From assembly GCA_015065975.1 (NCBI GenBank), contig SVPG01000005.1:1-64000 (forward strand): DNA of 64,000 nucleotides. Reading direction: 5' to 3'. The notes below the pieces were generated by a model, which saw nothing but the letters and a program-made list of their open reading frames with translations, searched no databases and had not been told where the DNA came from. This stretch comes from Oscillospiraceae bacterium. Its GTDB lineage: Bacteria > Bacillota > Clostridia > Oscillospirales > Acutalibacteraceae. Within the stretch, counting starts at the first letter, position 1, and every line of letters starts with the position of its first letter. Both the position numbers and the translations under genes were made by a program. Below, one piece after another: positions 7,920 to 16,699 of the stretch.

Positions 7920-8834
7920 ATGCAGCAGAAAAAACCGATCAGAGGCATTTTAGTGCTTCTGCTGATATCGGTGATATGGGGTTCGACCTTTACCGTGCAG
8001 GATATGGCGGCGGAGCATATCGGACCTTTTACCTTCAATTTTTTCAGATATCTTGTCGGCACGGTGACCCTCATACCCGTTGCCGCAATCGCTCAGGCGG
8101 TAAGGCGCAGAAACGGCACACATGAAAAGGTCGGCAAAAAGACGCTTGTCACAGCCGCGATAATCTCGGGACTTGCGCTCTTTGCTCCCGCAGCGTTTCA
8201 GCAGGCGGGCATAGCCTACACAAGCTCGGGCAAAGCGGGATTCATAACCGCGATGTATATCGTGTTTGTTCCGCTTCTCGGACTGTTTATGAAGAAAAAG
8301 GCAGGTCTTGCGGTGTGGATAGCCGTTGCGGTATCGGGAGTCGGACTGTGGCTGCTGTGTATGACCGAGCGGCTGACCGTCGGCAAAGGCGAGCTGCTCG
8401 TTTTGTGCAGCGCTGTGTTCTGGGCTGTGCAGATACTTGTTATCGACACTTATGCCGATAAGATAAATTGTTTCGTTCTCGCCTGCGGCGAATGTTTTGT
8501 GTGCGCCGTTCTTTCGGGTGTTATGATGGCGATTTTCGAAACACCCGTTGTTATGGCAGATGTGCTCAGATGCACCGTGCCCGTTCTTTATTCGGGTGTG
8601 CTGTCGTGCGGAATTGCATTTGCGCTCCAGCCCTTCGGTCAGAAGGACGCGAGCCCTGCCGCAGCGGCCATCGCGATGAGCCTCGAATCGGTATTTGCCG
8701 CAGTTGCAGGCTTCTTTATTCTCGGTGAGAGAATGACCGCGCGCGAATATATCGGCTGTGTGCTGATGTTTGCGGCGGTGATACTTGTTCAGCTTCCCGA
8801 GTTTATCGCAGGGAAGAAGGAGAATATGGCTTAA
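7920..8834 (+). CDS. EamA/DMT-family transporter (ten membrane segments)
   Basis: 304 residues forming two EamA halves of five helices each. The first half opens with LVLLLISVIWGSTFTVQDMA, a typical DMT start, and the second contains SGVLSCGIAFALQPFGQK and the SLESVFAAVAGFFILGERM segment with its conserved Glu. Family members export or import metabolites such as amino acids; the substrate is not predictable. It ends 20 bases before a strong terminator, closing the idi-plsC-EamA group. Confidence 0.88.
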   Translation: MQQKKPIRGILVLLLISVIWGSTFTVQDMAAEHIGPFTFNFFRYLVGTVTLIPVAAIAQAVRRRNGTHEKVGKKTLVTAAIISGLALFAPAAFQQAGIAYTSSGKAGFITAMYIVFVPLLGLFMKKKAGLAVWIAVAVSGVGLWLLCMTERLTVGKGELLVLCSAVFWAVQILVIDTYADKINCFVLACGECFVCAVLSGVMMAIFETPVVMADVLRCTVPVLYSGVLSCGIAFALQPFGQKDASPAAAAIAMSLESVFAAVAGFFILGERMTAREYIGCVLMFAAVILVQLPEFIAGKKENMA

Positions 8835-8854
8835 TATAACAGTTAAAAACATCA

Positions 8855-8889
8855 ATCCCCGAGGCGGCTGCCTCGGGGATAATTTTTTT
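8855..8889 (+). terminator. Intrinsic terminator after the EamA gene
   Basis: ATCCCCGAGGC pairs with GCCTCGGGGAT across a 4-base loop and is followed by T7. Confidence 0.92.
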
Positions 8890-8900
8890 GCAAAAGTATA

Positions 8901-8949
8901 TTGACAGACGACATATGTCGTGATATGATATATGTCGTAAGGCGACATA
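8901..8949 (+). promoter_or_regulatory. padR promoter with two inverted-repeat operators
   Basis: TTGACA at 8901-8906 and TATGAT at 8924-8929 are spaced by 17 bases. A perfect 12-base palindrome, CGACATATGTCG, lies at 8909-8920 between the two boxes. A second inverted repeat, TATGTCG-5-CGACATA, spans 8931-8949 over the expected start site. Both share the ATGTCG/CGACAT half-site, fitting the dyads bound by PadR repressors, so the PadR gene just downstream probably represses itself here. Confidence 0.8.
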
Positions 8950-8988
8950 GTGCACTTAAAAAATACGCCTGATGAAAGGAGCAGAGCA

Positions 8989-9315
8989 ATGGGAAAGGGA
9001 AATGAAGCATTGACCGAGAGCTATTTTTACATCCTGCTGTGCCTTCACCGCGGTCCGCTGCACGGATACGGAATAATGCAGGAGACCCTCTCGCTGAGCG
9101 GGGGAAAGGTGAAGATCGGCTCGGGTACGATGTACGGAGCGACGGGCAATATGATTAAAAAAGGCTGGATCGAGGAGACTGAGGGCTCGTCGGACGGCTT
9201 TGAGAGAAAGAGAATGTACAGGCTGACCGATGAGGGAGAGCGTGTGCTTGCGGATGAGATAGAGCGGCTGAGGCTGCTTCTGAAAAGCGCTGACGAGGTT
9301 TACGGGCGCGGTTGA
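8989..9315 (+). CDS. PadR-family transcriptional regulator
   Basis: About 108 residues, the short PadR type with an N-terminal winged helix and a C-terminal dimer helix. Signatures are LTESYFYILLCLHRGPLHGYGIMQE, the GSGTMYGATGNMIKKGWIEE wing and RMYRLTDEGERVL. The ATG at 8989 is chosen because AAGGAG lies nine bases upstream; the GTG at 8950 falls inside the second operator. The gene is followed directly by a DUF2812 protein, a common pair in Firmicutes in which the regulator controls both. Ligand unknown. Confidence 0.93.
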   Translation: MGKGNEALTESYFYILLCLHRGPLHGYGIMQETLSLSGGKVKIGSGTMYGATGNMIKKGWIEETEGSSDGFERKRMYRLTDEGERVLADEIERLRLLLKSADEVYGRG

Positions 9316-9329
9316 AAGGAGAATTATTT

Positions 9330-10271
9330 ATGAAAAAGACGAAAAGAGTAAGCGTGCTTTATGCGGCGTGGGAAGCCGACAAAGAGGCTCAGATGCTCAG
9401 CGAGCAGTCCGAAAAGGGCTGGCAGCTTGTAAAGACAAATATTTTTGGCAGCAAGCTTGTATGGGACGATTCGGTCAGATATGTCTATCAGATAGACAGA
9501 AAGAGAAGTCCCGACGCAAGATATTACGAGACCTTCACGGAGCAGGGCTGGGAACACGTCACAAAATTCAACGGCTGGCAGTATTTCCGCAAGAAGTACG
9601 ACCCGTCGCTCGGCGAAGAGGAATATAAGATATACACCGACGAGCAGACCTATGCCGATTCGCTCAGAAAAGACAAGAAGACAATGACAGTCTTCGGCAT
9701 CATCTATGCGGTATATACAGCGGTTTACGCTCTCAAAGCGGTATTTGACGGCTTTGCAAATCTGAACGTTTTTGCGGCGATCTTCCTTATGTACACGGTA
9801 CTCTTCTTTGCGATGTCGATTCAGATCGGAAAGAAGATGAAGGGCGAAAAGACAAATATAACCGGAAAGAGCATTTTGGGGATAATGATGTCGGCTCTGT
9901 TTGTCATTTTTGCTATGCTCGGCGTACAGTATGCAAGCTATCGCATAGATAGCTGCAGCCCGTACCTCAACACGACTATGACCTGGGAGAAGACGCCGGA
10001 GGAAACCGAATACGAAATGGACCTTGTCATACGCAAAGCTGATACCTATTTCCTCGATCTTGATTTTGAGTGTGAGGGCGCGGACATTTCTGTTGTCATC
10101 GAGGACAGCGAGGGCAAGGAGTATTACAGGCTGGACGGCAGCCGCAGCTGCAGCATAGAAAATCACGATATCGAGCTTGACAAGGGCGATTATATCGTTA
10201 CGGTCACAGCCGATGAGGGCTGCAGCGATGCAAAGTTCTATATAAAAATCGACAGAAATTTCTTTTTCTGA
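9330..10271 (+). CDS. DUF2812 domain membrane protein
   Basis: 313 residues. The N-terminal about 110 residues form the DUF2812 domain (WEADKEAQMLSEQSEKGWQL, WEHVTKFNGWQYFRK). Three membrane segments follow near residues 115-220, and the C-terminal about 100 residues form a predicted extracellular domain rich in acidic and aromatic residues. ATG at 9330 is set by AAAGGAG upstream and by the end of padR at 9315. Function is unknown; the partner PadR suggests a membrane stress or antimicrobial response, which is inference. Confidence 0.85.
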   Translation: MKKTKRVSVLYAAWEADKEAQMLSEQSEKGWQLVKTNIFGSKLVWDDSVRYVYQIDRKRSPDARYYETFTEQGWEHVTKFNGWQYFRKKYDPSLGEEEYKIYTDEQTYADSLRKDKKTMTVFGIIYAVYTAVYALKAVFDGFANLNVFAAIFLMYTVLFFAMSIQIGKKMKGEKTNITGKSILGIMMSALFVIFAMLGVQYASYRIDSCSPYLNTTMTWEKTPEETEYEMDLVIRKADTYFLDLDFECEGADISVVIEDSEGKEYYRLDGSRSCSIENHDIELDKGDYIVTVTADEGCSDAKFYIKIDRNFFF

Positions 10272-10292
10272 AAGTTATATTGGGAAGAGACG

Positions 10293-10331
10293 AAAAAACT
10301 CCCGAAGGCTTCTGCCTTCGGGAGTTTTTTG
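10293..10331. terminator. Bidirectional terminator between DUF2812 and GH25 genes
   Basis: AAAACTCCCGAAGGC pairs with GCCTTCGGGAGTTTT across a 4-base loop, with A and T runs on both sides. It serves two converging genes. Confidence 0.92.
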
Positions 10332-10332
10332 T

Positions 10333-11757
10333 TTATTCGTAGGTTTTGTAGCAGACGTTGAGGTCAACATCGCCCTCGAGTCCGCTGACCCTGCCCTTGT
10401 GACAGAACTGCCACATGGTGTATTCGCCCGTGTAGAGCGAATGAGGATCGTCGGTCTCGATGTGCGCCATCCATACGCCGCGCTTGTCGAGCACCGAGCG
10501 GTACATATAATTCTGAAGAAGATATGCCGAACTGTAAATCTCTACCTCATAACCTGCCGCCTCGAGCTTTGAGCAGTAGGCCTCGATTATGGAGGAGAGG
10601 AAAAGCGTTCCGAGAATCGACTGGGAATCGTCCTCAACGTCGTAATATATCGGATAGTCGAGCTCTTTGCCTGCCAGCCACTGTAGCATGACCTCGGCTT
10701 CTTTTTCCGCCTGAGCGGTGGTCTTTGCGTAGCTGTAATGATAAACGCCGATGTCGATGCCTGCTTCGCGGGCGTTTTTGTAATTCTGCTCGAATTTTAC
10801 GTCCATCTGCTCGACCTCGCGTCCGTAGCCTGCGCGCATGATGACGTAATCGTAGCCGTCCGCCATGACCTTCTTCCAGTCGCTGACCGAGATATCGCCG
10901 TTGTATCGGGAGATGTCGATGCCCTGCGCTGTGATGGCGCTGTCGCAGTGGACGGTCAGTGTGCGGGTCGAGCGTCCGTCGGAACTGGTTGCATATATCT
11001 CGGCGGTGCCTGGAGCGATAGCTGTCACGCAGCCGTCACTGCTGACCGTTGCTACCGACGGGTCGGAGGACGAATATTTGACCCAGATACCGCCGTATAT
11101 CGTGCTGACCGACGATCTGATGCGGAATTTGCTGCCCTGCTTTATGGGGACGTAGTAGGTGTTGAGATAGACTCTTGTCGTGACCGCGGTGACGGTGAAC
11201 TGAGCCTTTGCACCGCAGCCGTCGGCAGCGGCGACCGTGATGACCGCCGTACCCTCACCGACCGCGCGGACAACGCCGTTCTGGCTGACCGTTGCGACCG
11301 ACGGGTTGGAGCTTGTGTAGACAAGCGACGTGTCGGCAGCCGAAAGGGGACGAGCCTTTGCGCTTATCTGATATGTCTTGTTGTACATGAGGGTCGTGCT
11401 GTCTTCGCTGAGGTTGATATAAAGAACCTTCTGTTTGACATATACGCTCAGCCTCGATACGACCGTGCCGCCCGAGCAGACGGTTATGAACGTGCGTCCT
11501 GCGGTCTTTGCGGTGACAGTGCCGTCGGCAGAAACCTCGGCGACCATTCGGTCGGAGGAGAAAAACTGCGAATCGGCGGGGACTCCCGTTATCCTGTGCG
11601 ACTGACCGGGGTAGAGCGAAATGTCGCACATCGCCTCGGCGCTGTAGGCGGGCGCCGCCTCACCGTCGGCAAAAACCGCGGCGGGGAATATGCACATCAG
11701 CTGCGCCAGCAGAAGAAAAGCGGCGCAGGCGGCGAAAAGTTTTCTGTTCTTTGGCAT
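10333..11757 (-). CDS. Secreted GH25 lysozyme with three Ig-like (Big_2) domains
   Basis: 474 residues. Residues 1-30 form a signal peptide (hydrophobic core AACAAFLLLAQLM, cleavage near VFA-DG). Three Ig-like segments follow at about 35-110, 111-192 and 193-272; the last two carry the Big_2 signature SSNPSVATVS / SSDPSVATVS. The GH25 muramidase domain covers about 276-474, with Asp281 in GIDISRYNG and Asp373/Glu375 in YYDVEDDS. GH25 enzymes cleave the MurNAc-GlcNAc bond of peptidoglycan. ATG at 11757 has AAGGAG six bases upstream. No sortase or choline-binding motif is present, so the Ig-like domains may hold it at the wall. Confidence 0.95.
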   Translation of the reverse strand: MPKNRKLFAACAAFLLLAQLMCIFPAAVFADGEAAPAYSAEAMCDISLYPGQSHRITGVPADSQFFSSDRMVAEVSADGTVTAKTAGRTFITVCSGGTVVSRLSVYVKQKVLYINLSEDSTTLMYNKTYQISAKARPLSAADTSLVYTSSNPSVATVSQNGVVRAVGEGTAVITVAAADGCGAKAQFTVTAVTTRVYLNTYYVPIKQGSKFRIRSSVSTIYGGIWVKYSSSDPSVATVSSDGCVTAIAPGTAEIYATSSDGRSTRTLTVHCDSAITAQGIDISRYNGDISVSDWKKVMADGYDYVIMRAGYGREVEQMDVKFEQNYKNAREAGIDIGVYHYSYAKTTAQAEKEAEVMLQWLAGKELDYPIYYDVEDDSQSILGTLFLSSIIEAYCSKLEAAGYEVEIYSSAYLLQNYMYRSVLDKRGVWMAHIETDDPHSLYTGEYTMWQFCHKGRVSGLEGDVDLNVCYKTYE

Positions 11758-12096
11758 TGCTGCTCCTTTCATCTTGAGAGAAAAAAGACCTGTTTGCGTC
11801 AAAAAATATAATATCACATCGGGACGATATTCGCAAGAAAAAGACGGTTTGTGTAAATTTCGGCGGTGTATTTGTAGGATTTAACAAAAAAATTTGAATA
11901 ATTTGTGTTTTAGGACTTGAAATATTCTGAAAAGTTCGGTAAAATGTATACAGTTGACCTGTGGAATTTGTGAATGACTCAAAAACCTTTGTCAACATTA
12001 TATATTTTTTGAGCATAAACTTGGTTGATTTAACTTTGGTTAGGTTCATATAAAAAACAAAAATAAGGCCTTTTGGCGGAAATGGAGTGTGGATTT
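11758..12096. other. Divergent AT-rich intergenic region
   Basis: 339 bases between the divergent GH25 and CdaR-like genes. It holds the GH25 promoter on the minus strand and a candidate plus-strand promoter, TTGATT at 12025-12030 and TATAAA at 12049-12054 with 18 bases between. The middle part, 11880-12010, is strongly AT-rich with no convincing ORF or hairpin. Confidence 0.5.
11808..11836 (-). promoter_or_regulatory. Promoter of the GH25 lysozyme gene
   Basis: On the minus strand, TTGCGA (11831-11836) and TATTAT (11808-11813) are separated by 17 bases, about 50 bases upstream of the start codon. Confidence 0.55.
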
Positions 12097-13182
12097 ATGT
12101 CCAACAGATTGTTCCAGGGTGTTGTTCATCAGATGAGAGATACCATTGACCGTACCATCGGCGTGGTCGATGAGTCGGGTGTCGTTATTGCTTGCAGCGA
12201 TCTGTCAAGGATCGGTGAGGTAAACGATGCGGTCATGCCCGAGCAGATAATCGGTCAGGAAGGCTTCACTGCGGGAAGCTATTCCTTCAAGCCTTTCGGT
12301 GGACATCCCCACTCGGAGTACGCTGTGTTTGTTGAGGGCAGCGATGAGGCAGCTTCCAAATATGCTTCCATCCTTGCTGTTTCGCTCAACTCCATCAAGC
12401 AGTATTATGATGAGAAATACGACAGAGGCAACTTCATAAAGAACGTCATCATGGATAATATCCTTCCCGGTGACATCTATCTCAAGGCACGTGAGCTGCG
12501 TTTCAATTCCGATGTCAGCCGCGCCTGCCTGCTCGTTCGAATCACAACAAAGACCGATGTCTCCACCTTTGACATCGTTCAGAATCTCTTCCCCGACAAG
12601 GCAAAGGATTTCGTCATCAACATAAACGAGAACGATATCGCTCTTGTCAAGGAAATCAAGCCGGGCATCGAGACAAAGGACCTTGAAAAGCTCGCACGTT
12701 CCATCGTTGACACCCTTTCCAGCGAGTTCTATACACACTGTGTTGTCGGTATCGGCACCATCGTTACGGGCATCAAGGATCTCGCCCGTTCCTTCAAGGA
12801 AGCACAGCTCGCTCTCGAGGTCGGCAAGGTATTCGACACCGAGAAGAATATCGTAAACTACGAGAATCTCGGTATTGCAAGACTTATCTATCAGCTCCCG
12901 ACGACCCTGTGCGAGATGTTCCTCAGAGAGGTATTCAAGAAGGGCTCCATCGAGACTCTCGATCAGGAAACCCTCTTCACCATACAGAAGTTCTTCGAGA
13001 ACAACCTCAACGTTTCCGAGACATCGAGAAAGCTCTTTGTCCACAGAAACACCCTCGTTTACAGACTCGAAAAGATCAAGAAGCTCACAGGTCTCGACCT
13101 GCGCGAGTTTGACCACGCTATCGTCTTCAAGGTAGCTCTCATGGTCAAGAAGTACCTCACAGCAAGCCCGATCAAGTATTAA
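12097..13182 (+). CDS. CdaR/PucR-type sugar-diacid regulator family protein
   Basis: About 361 residues. The N-terminal about 130 residues resemble the diacid recognition domain (FQGVVHQMRDTIDRTIGVVDESGVVIACSD). A GGDEF-like middle region follows, and the C-terminal PucR-type HTH_30 helix-turn-helix is clear: FENNLNVSETSRKLFVHRNTLVYRLEKIKKLTG. The family usually activates carbohydrate or purine catabolic genes, but no such genes lie next door. ATG at 12097 has GGAG about nine bases upstream; earlier TTG/ATG codons at 12073 and 12082 lack good spacing. Ligand and targets are unknown. Confidence 0.88.
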   Translation: MSNRLFQGVVHQMRDTIDRTIGVVDESGVVIACSDLSRIGEVNDAVMPEQIIGQEGFTAGSYSFKPFGGHPHSEYAVFVEGSDEAASKYASILAVSLNSIKQYYDEKYDRGNFIKNVIMDNILPGDIYLKARELRFNSDVSRACLLVRITTKTDVSTFDIVQNLFPDKAKDFVININENDIALVKEIKPGIETKDLEKLARSIVDTLSSEFYTHCVVGIGTIVTGIKDLARSFKEAQLALEVGKVFDTEKNIVNYENLGIARLIYQLPTTLCEMFLREVFKKGSIETLDQETLFTIQKFFENNLNVSETSRKLFVHRNTLVYRLEKIKKLTGLDLREFDHAIVFKVALMVKKYLTASPIKY

Positions 13183-13218
13183 ATCACACAAATATTACGT
13201 TTTGTAATGCAAAACAGC

Positions 13219-13248
13219 ACTCCCGTCTGTGATAAGGCGGGAGTTTTT
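13219..13248 (+). terminator. Terminator after the CdaR-like gene
   Basis: ACTCCCG pairs with CGGGAGT across a 12-base loop and is followed by T5. Confidence 0.8.
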
Positions 13249-13284
13249 GCTTAAACTAACAATAAATATCAAGGCAGGAGAAAT

Positions 13285-13743
13285 ATGGAAAAAGCAGCAA
13301 GCCGTCTGGTCGACCACACAAAGCTGACGACGGGAATGTATATCGCATCGGTCGACGGCGATATAACCGTATATGAGCTGAGATTCTGCCGACCGAACAA
13401 GGGTCCCTATCTTTCGAGAGCGGCCGAACACACGCTTTATCATCTTTATGAGGCGCTCATCGCAAACAGCGAATACAAGACCTCGGTCGTGTGGTTCGGT
13501 GCGTCGGCGTCGGGCTCGGGGTTCCATCTTGTGACGAGGGGAATGGCGCACAGCGCCGCCATCGATCTTGTCTCGCAGATGACCGAGAGCATAGCGCAAT
13601 GGCAGGACGAGATACCTTCGGTGTCGGAAAAGGAGTGCTCAAACTGTACCGAGCACGATCTCGAAAGTGCGAAAAAATGGGCGCAGATATTCCTCATAAA
13701 GGTCAAAAATGCGACACAGGATATGCTGATCTACCCGCAGTGA
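13285..13743 (+). CDS. LuxS-like protein lacking the catalytic Cys and Glu (probable pseudoenzyme)
   Basis: 152 residues, the LuxS length, colinear with S-ribosylhomocysteine lyase throughout: VDHTKL at the N-terminus, ELRFCRPNK (LuxS has DIRFCQPNK), the HTxxH helix, GFHLV, KECSN and EHDLESAKK. The three zinc ligands are kept: His49, His53, Cys118. The catalytic Glu of HTxEH is Tyr52 (HTLYH), and the catalytic Cys of the MGCxTG loop is Ser76 (SASGSG). Both changes were checked at codon level (tat and tcg). Normal LuxS converts S-ribosylhomocysteine to homocysteine and the AI-2 precursor; with both residues lost that reaction is not expected. The frame is intact with a GGCAGGAG ribosome site, so it is not a decayed pseudogene. 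A role in binding, sensing or a different reaction is possible. Confidence 0.85.
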   Translation: MEKAASRLVDHTKLTTGMYIASVDGDITVYELRFCRPNKGPYLSRAAEHTLYHLYEALIANSEYKTSVVWFGASASGSGFHLVTRGMAHSAAIDLVSQMTESIAQWQDEIPSVSEKECSNCTEHDLESAKKWAQIFLIKVKNATQDMLIYPQ

Positions 13744-13777
13744 ATGTGACGCATATGTTAAAAATGGCGCGGTTTGC

Positions 13778-13806
13778 TTGAATAATATGCAATTATGCAG
13801 TATAAT
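13778..13806 (+). promoter_or_regulatory. Promoter of the M23 peptidase operon
   Basis: TTGAAT at 13778-13783 and a perfect TATAAT at 13801-13806 are separated by 17 bases, 50 bases before the start codon. Confidence 0.72.
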
Positions 13807-13856
13807 TGAAGTGCCACGCATAGAAGGATATGCAGACAATTAAGGAGGAATGCTGA

Positions 13857-15635
13857 ATGGTAAGCCTGAGCAATGTTATCATGGCCGCCGCTGCGGCTGT
13901 GGCAGCATTGACAAGGAGAAATTCACAGCCCGATCCTGTTTCAGATACAGTTATAAGACCGATGTACTGGCTCTACAGAAACTGCTGTTACTTCGGTATG
14001 CAGATGGAGCTTTATCTGCGCCGTCTGATAAGAAGAATAAAGAAGCTGCTGCGTCCGGTCGGAGCTTTTTTCGCGGGGCTGTGGAACAGGGCAAAAAACA
14101 AGGCGGTCAGGATAGCGAAATCTTTCGCGGCCGTCTGGAACGATACGAAAATAAATATCAGAACGATCGATAAAATAAGAAAAGAAAACGGAACCGCCGC
14201 CGGTGCGAGAGCGCTCGGTCGAGCCGTTCCGAGAGCGGTGTCAAAGCACAAGAACTTCTTCATGAGCGTGGTAAACTATACTCTGCCGGTGCTTTGTATC
14301 GCGATCCTGCTCGGTGTCGTTGCCGACAGGTTCCAGCGCAATTACGTGCTCGCGGTCGAATGCGACGGTATGCTGGTCGGATACATCTCCGATGAGAGCG
14401 TTTATACCGACGCCGCCGAAATGGTCGAGGAGAGAATCGTTTTCTCGAGCGAGGATTTTGACCGCACGCTTTCCCCGTCGTACAGTCTCGCGGCGGTCAG
14501 TGAGAATGAGCTGACCGAGGCGGACACGATATGCGAGAATATTCTCTACAACAGTGACGACGTTGCCGAAGCTTACGGCTTCTTTATCGACGGCAACCTC
14601 ATCGCCGCAGTCGAGAGTGAGGGCGACCTCAAGTTCATTCTCGAGAGCTTCCTTGAAAAGTACAGAATCGGCGCCGCAAACGAGACCATGTCCTTTATAG
14701 GCGAGCCGGAGACGGTTTTCGGCCTCTACGCTGTCGAAAAGATACTTACCTCCGCCGAGTTCAAGGAAAAGATCAGCTCGGAGGAATATGTCAGCTCGAT
14801 CTATACCGTAAAGAGCGGCGACACTCTTTCGGGAATACTCAAAAAATACAACATGACCGAGGAACAGTTCATGCGCCTCAACAGCGGCTTTGACGGCACG
14901 CTGACCGAGGGCGGAACGGTGGTCGTTGAGAAGCTCCAGCCCGTGCTGCGAGTCAAGAGCATCATAGTTTCCTCCTATGAGAAGGATATCGCTTACTCCA
15001 CCATAACCGAGAAGGATCCGTCACTCTACGTCGGTACCTCGAAGGTAAAGGTCAACGGCGTCAACGGCAAACAGCTCGTAACACAGCAGATAACCTATGT
15101 TGACGGTGTTGAGACATCGAGAACGGTCATAAAGAGAGAGACTCTTCAGGAGCCGGTCAACAAGGTCGTTCTTGTCGGCTCGAAGGTCACAACCACAACA
15201 AAGAAAAAGACCTATTTCAACAACACCGCAGCACCCGACAGCTCTTATGTCGGAACGGGCAGATTCACATGGCCTGTACCGGGCGTTCGCCACGTTTCGT
15301 CCTACTACGGATACCGTTGGGGCAGACTGCACAAGGGTATCGATATCTCGACGAGCGGCGTTTACGGCAGAACGATCGTCGCTGCCGATTCGGGAACAGT
15401 AACCCAGGTAAGGCGAATGTCGGGCGGTTACGGACTCTATCTGATAGTCACCCACAGCAACGGATATTCCACCCTTTACGCGCATTGCAGTGCGATCAAC
15501 GTATCGGCGGGACAGAAGGTCGCAAAGGGTCAGGCTATCGCAAAGGTCGGTAATTCGGGCAACTCGACGGGACCGCATCTGCACTTTGAGATTCGAAAGA
15601 ATGGTTCACCACAGAACCCGATGAACTATTATTAA
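13857..15635 (+). CDS. M23 metallopeptidase with LysM and G5 domains
   Basis: 592 residues. Order: basic cytoplasmic N-terminus (about 1-135), one membrane anchor near 138-158, an extracellular linker to about 310, a LysM domain at about 315-360 (YTVKSGDTLSGILKKYNMTEEQ), a G5 domain at about 362-445, and a C-terminal M23 domain with zinc and catalytic motifs HKGID near 491 and HLHFE near 573. These proteins cut peptide cross-links in peptidoglycan; LysM and G5 bind glycan. The ATG has AAGGAGG eight bases upstream. The next gene, an unknown zinc-ribbon membrane protein, starts 21 bases later and is likely co-transcribed. A sporulation or cell-division role is possible but not shown. Confidence 0.93.
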   Translation: MVSLSNVIMAAAAAVAALTRRNSQPDPVSDTVIRPMYWLYRNCCYFGMQMELYLRRLIRRIKKLLRPVGAFFAGLWNRAKNKAVRIAKSFAAVWNDTKINIRTIDKIRKENGTAAGARALGRAVPRAVSKHKNFFMSVVNYTLPVLCIAILLGVVADRFQRNYVLAVECDGMLVGYISDESVYTDAAEMVEERIVFSSEDFDRTLSPSYSLAAVSENELTEADTICENILYNSDDVAEAYGFFIDGNLIAAVESEGDLKFILESFLEKYRIGAANETMSFIGEPETVFGLYAVEKILTSAEFKEKISSEEYVSSIYTVKSGDTLSGILKKYNMTEEQFMRLNSGFDGTLTEGGTVVVEKLQPVLRVKSIIVSSYEKDIAYSTITEKDPSLYVGTSKVKVNGVNGKQLVTQQITYVDGVETSRTVIKRETLQEPVNKVVLVGSKVTTTTKKKTYFNNTAAPDSSYVGTGRFTWPVPGVRHVSSYYGYRWGRLHKGIDISTSGVYGRTIVAADSGTVTQVRRMSGGYGLYLIVTHSNGYSTLYAHCSAINVSAGQKVAKGQAIAKVGNSGNSTGPHLHFEIRKNGSPQNPMNYY

Positions 15636-15656
15636 AATTTTGGGAGGGACTCGCTA

Positions 15657-16622
15657 ATGTCAGCACTCGATTTAATTGACGATGGAGGCTTGCTTGGCGA
15701 GTCCCATCTTATTGAAAACATTTTTGATGCGATAAAGACCAACTATTCGCTGCTTATTGCGGCGGTTGCAATGCTGATCGCAGCGCGCGGACTTATCGGT
15801 CTCGCGGTGTGGTACGACGCAAAGGCGAGGAATATCAGCACACCGTTTGTCTATGCGGCGCTGACGGCGGCGGGCGGAATCATACCGGGAATCATTTATC
15901 TCTCGGTCAGGAAAAGCGCAGTTGATATTCCCGCACGCAACGAAAAGGCCGATACGCAGACCGTGCGGTCGGCGATGTGCCTGATCGCGGGCGTCGTGCT
16001 TTTTGCCGCAGGAGTGGCTTACGGCTATTCGGTAATAGCGGGAGCGCTCAAGGATATAAAGACCGTTTACGCGCAGTCGGCTGAGGACGGACAGGTAATT
16101 ACCCTCGTCAAGGTGTTCAAAAATGCCGTCGGAAGGCTTATTTCGGGCGAGATAAAGCTGTCCGATTTCAAGGTGGTATCGCCCGAGAGAAGAGCCCTTT
16201 CGAATGTTTCCTTCTGGCTTAAGGTCGGAGCTAATGTCGTGCTTGCGGCAGCTCTTCAGAGAGACGCAACGTCGCAGAACAGACGGCACAGGGTGTCGCT
16301 CGTTATCTTCTCGGTCCTTTTCGGCTGGTTTGCAGGCGCGATATATATGTGCGTCAGACACCGCAGAGGACAGAGATATGTGTGCGGCAACTGCGGTACG
16401 CAGGTAGACGGCGGTCCGCTCAGTGTATGTAAAAAATGCGGCGGTATGCTTCCCGTACTTGAAAATGCACACAGCCTTGCGGCGCAGGAAACCAGAAAAC
16501 AGGCGAAGTTCCTGTCGGGAGTTTATCTTGCTGCTCTGACGGCTGAATGTGCCGTCACGATGGGCGCGTGGTATTACTTCTTCGATGCATCGGCTCAGAT
16601 GATAGAAAGAATTTTCGGATAA
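15657..16622 (+). CDS. Membrane protein with C-terminal zinc ribbon, unknown function
   Basis: 321 residues with about five to six membrane segments: two near residues 28-80, one near 103-123, one or two around 180-235 and one at the C-terminus. A four-Cys zinc ribbon (CGNCGTQ ... CKKCGG) lies at about 241-265, between membrane segments. No enzyme motif was recognised. It follows the M23 peptidase gene by 21 bases with a GGGAGGG ribosome site, so it may work with that wall enzyme. Confidence 0.75.
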   Translation: MSALDLIDDGGLLGESHLIENIFDAIKTNYSLLIAAVAMLIAARGLIGLAVWYDAKARNISTPFVYAALTAAGGIIPGIIYLSVRKSAVDIPARNEKADTQTVRSAMCLIAGVVLFAAGVAYGYSVIAGALKDIKTVYAQSAEDGQVITLVKVFKNAVGRLISGEIKLSDFKVVSPERRALSNVSFWLKVGANVVLAAALQRDATSQNRRHRVSLVIFSVLFGWFAGAIYMCVRHRRGQRYVCGNCGTQVDGGPLSVCKKCGGMLPVLENAHSLAAQETRKQAKFLSGVYLAALTAECAVTMGAWYYFFDASAQMIERIFG

Positions 16623-16626
16623 GAAA

Positions 16627-16664
16627 AAAGAAGGTATGCAAATTTTTTGCATACCTTCTTTTTG
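16627..16664. terminator. Bidirectional terminator after the zinc-ribbon membrane protein
   Basis: AAGAAGGTATGCAAA pairs with TTTGCATACCTTCTT across a 3-base loop, followed by T-rich sequence. It lies between converging genes. Confidence 0.9.
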
Positions 16665-16699
16665 TATTGACCTGTCGGCTTTGTGCGGTTAAAATGATG

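Noticed and set aside
13285..13743. Reading the LuxS-like gene as a sequencing error or decayed pseudogene
   Set aside because: Substitutions are single-codon, the frame is full length, zinc ligands and ribosome site are intact.
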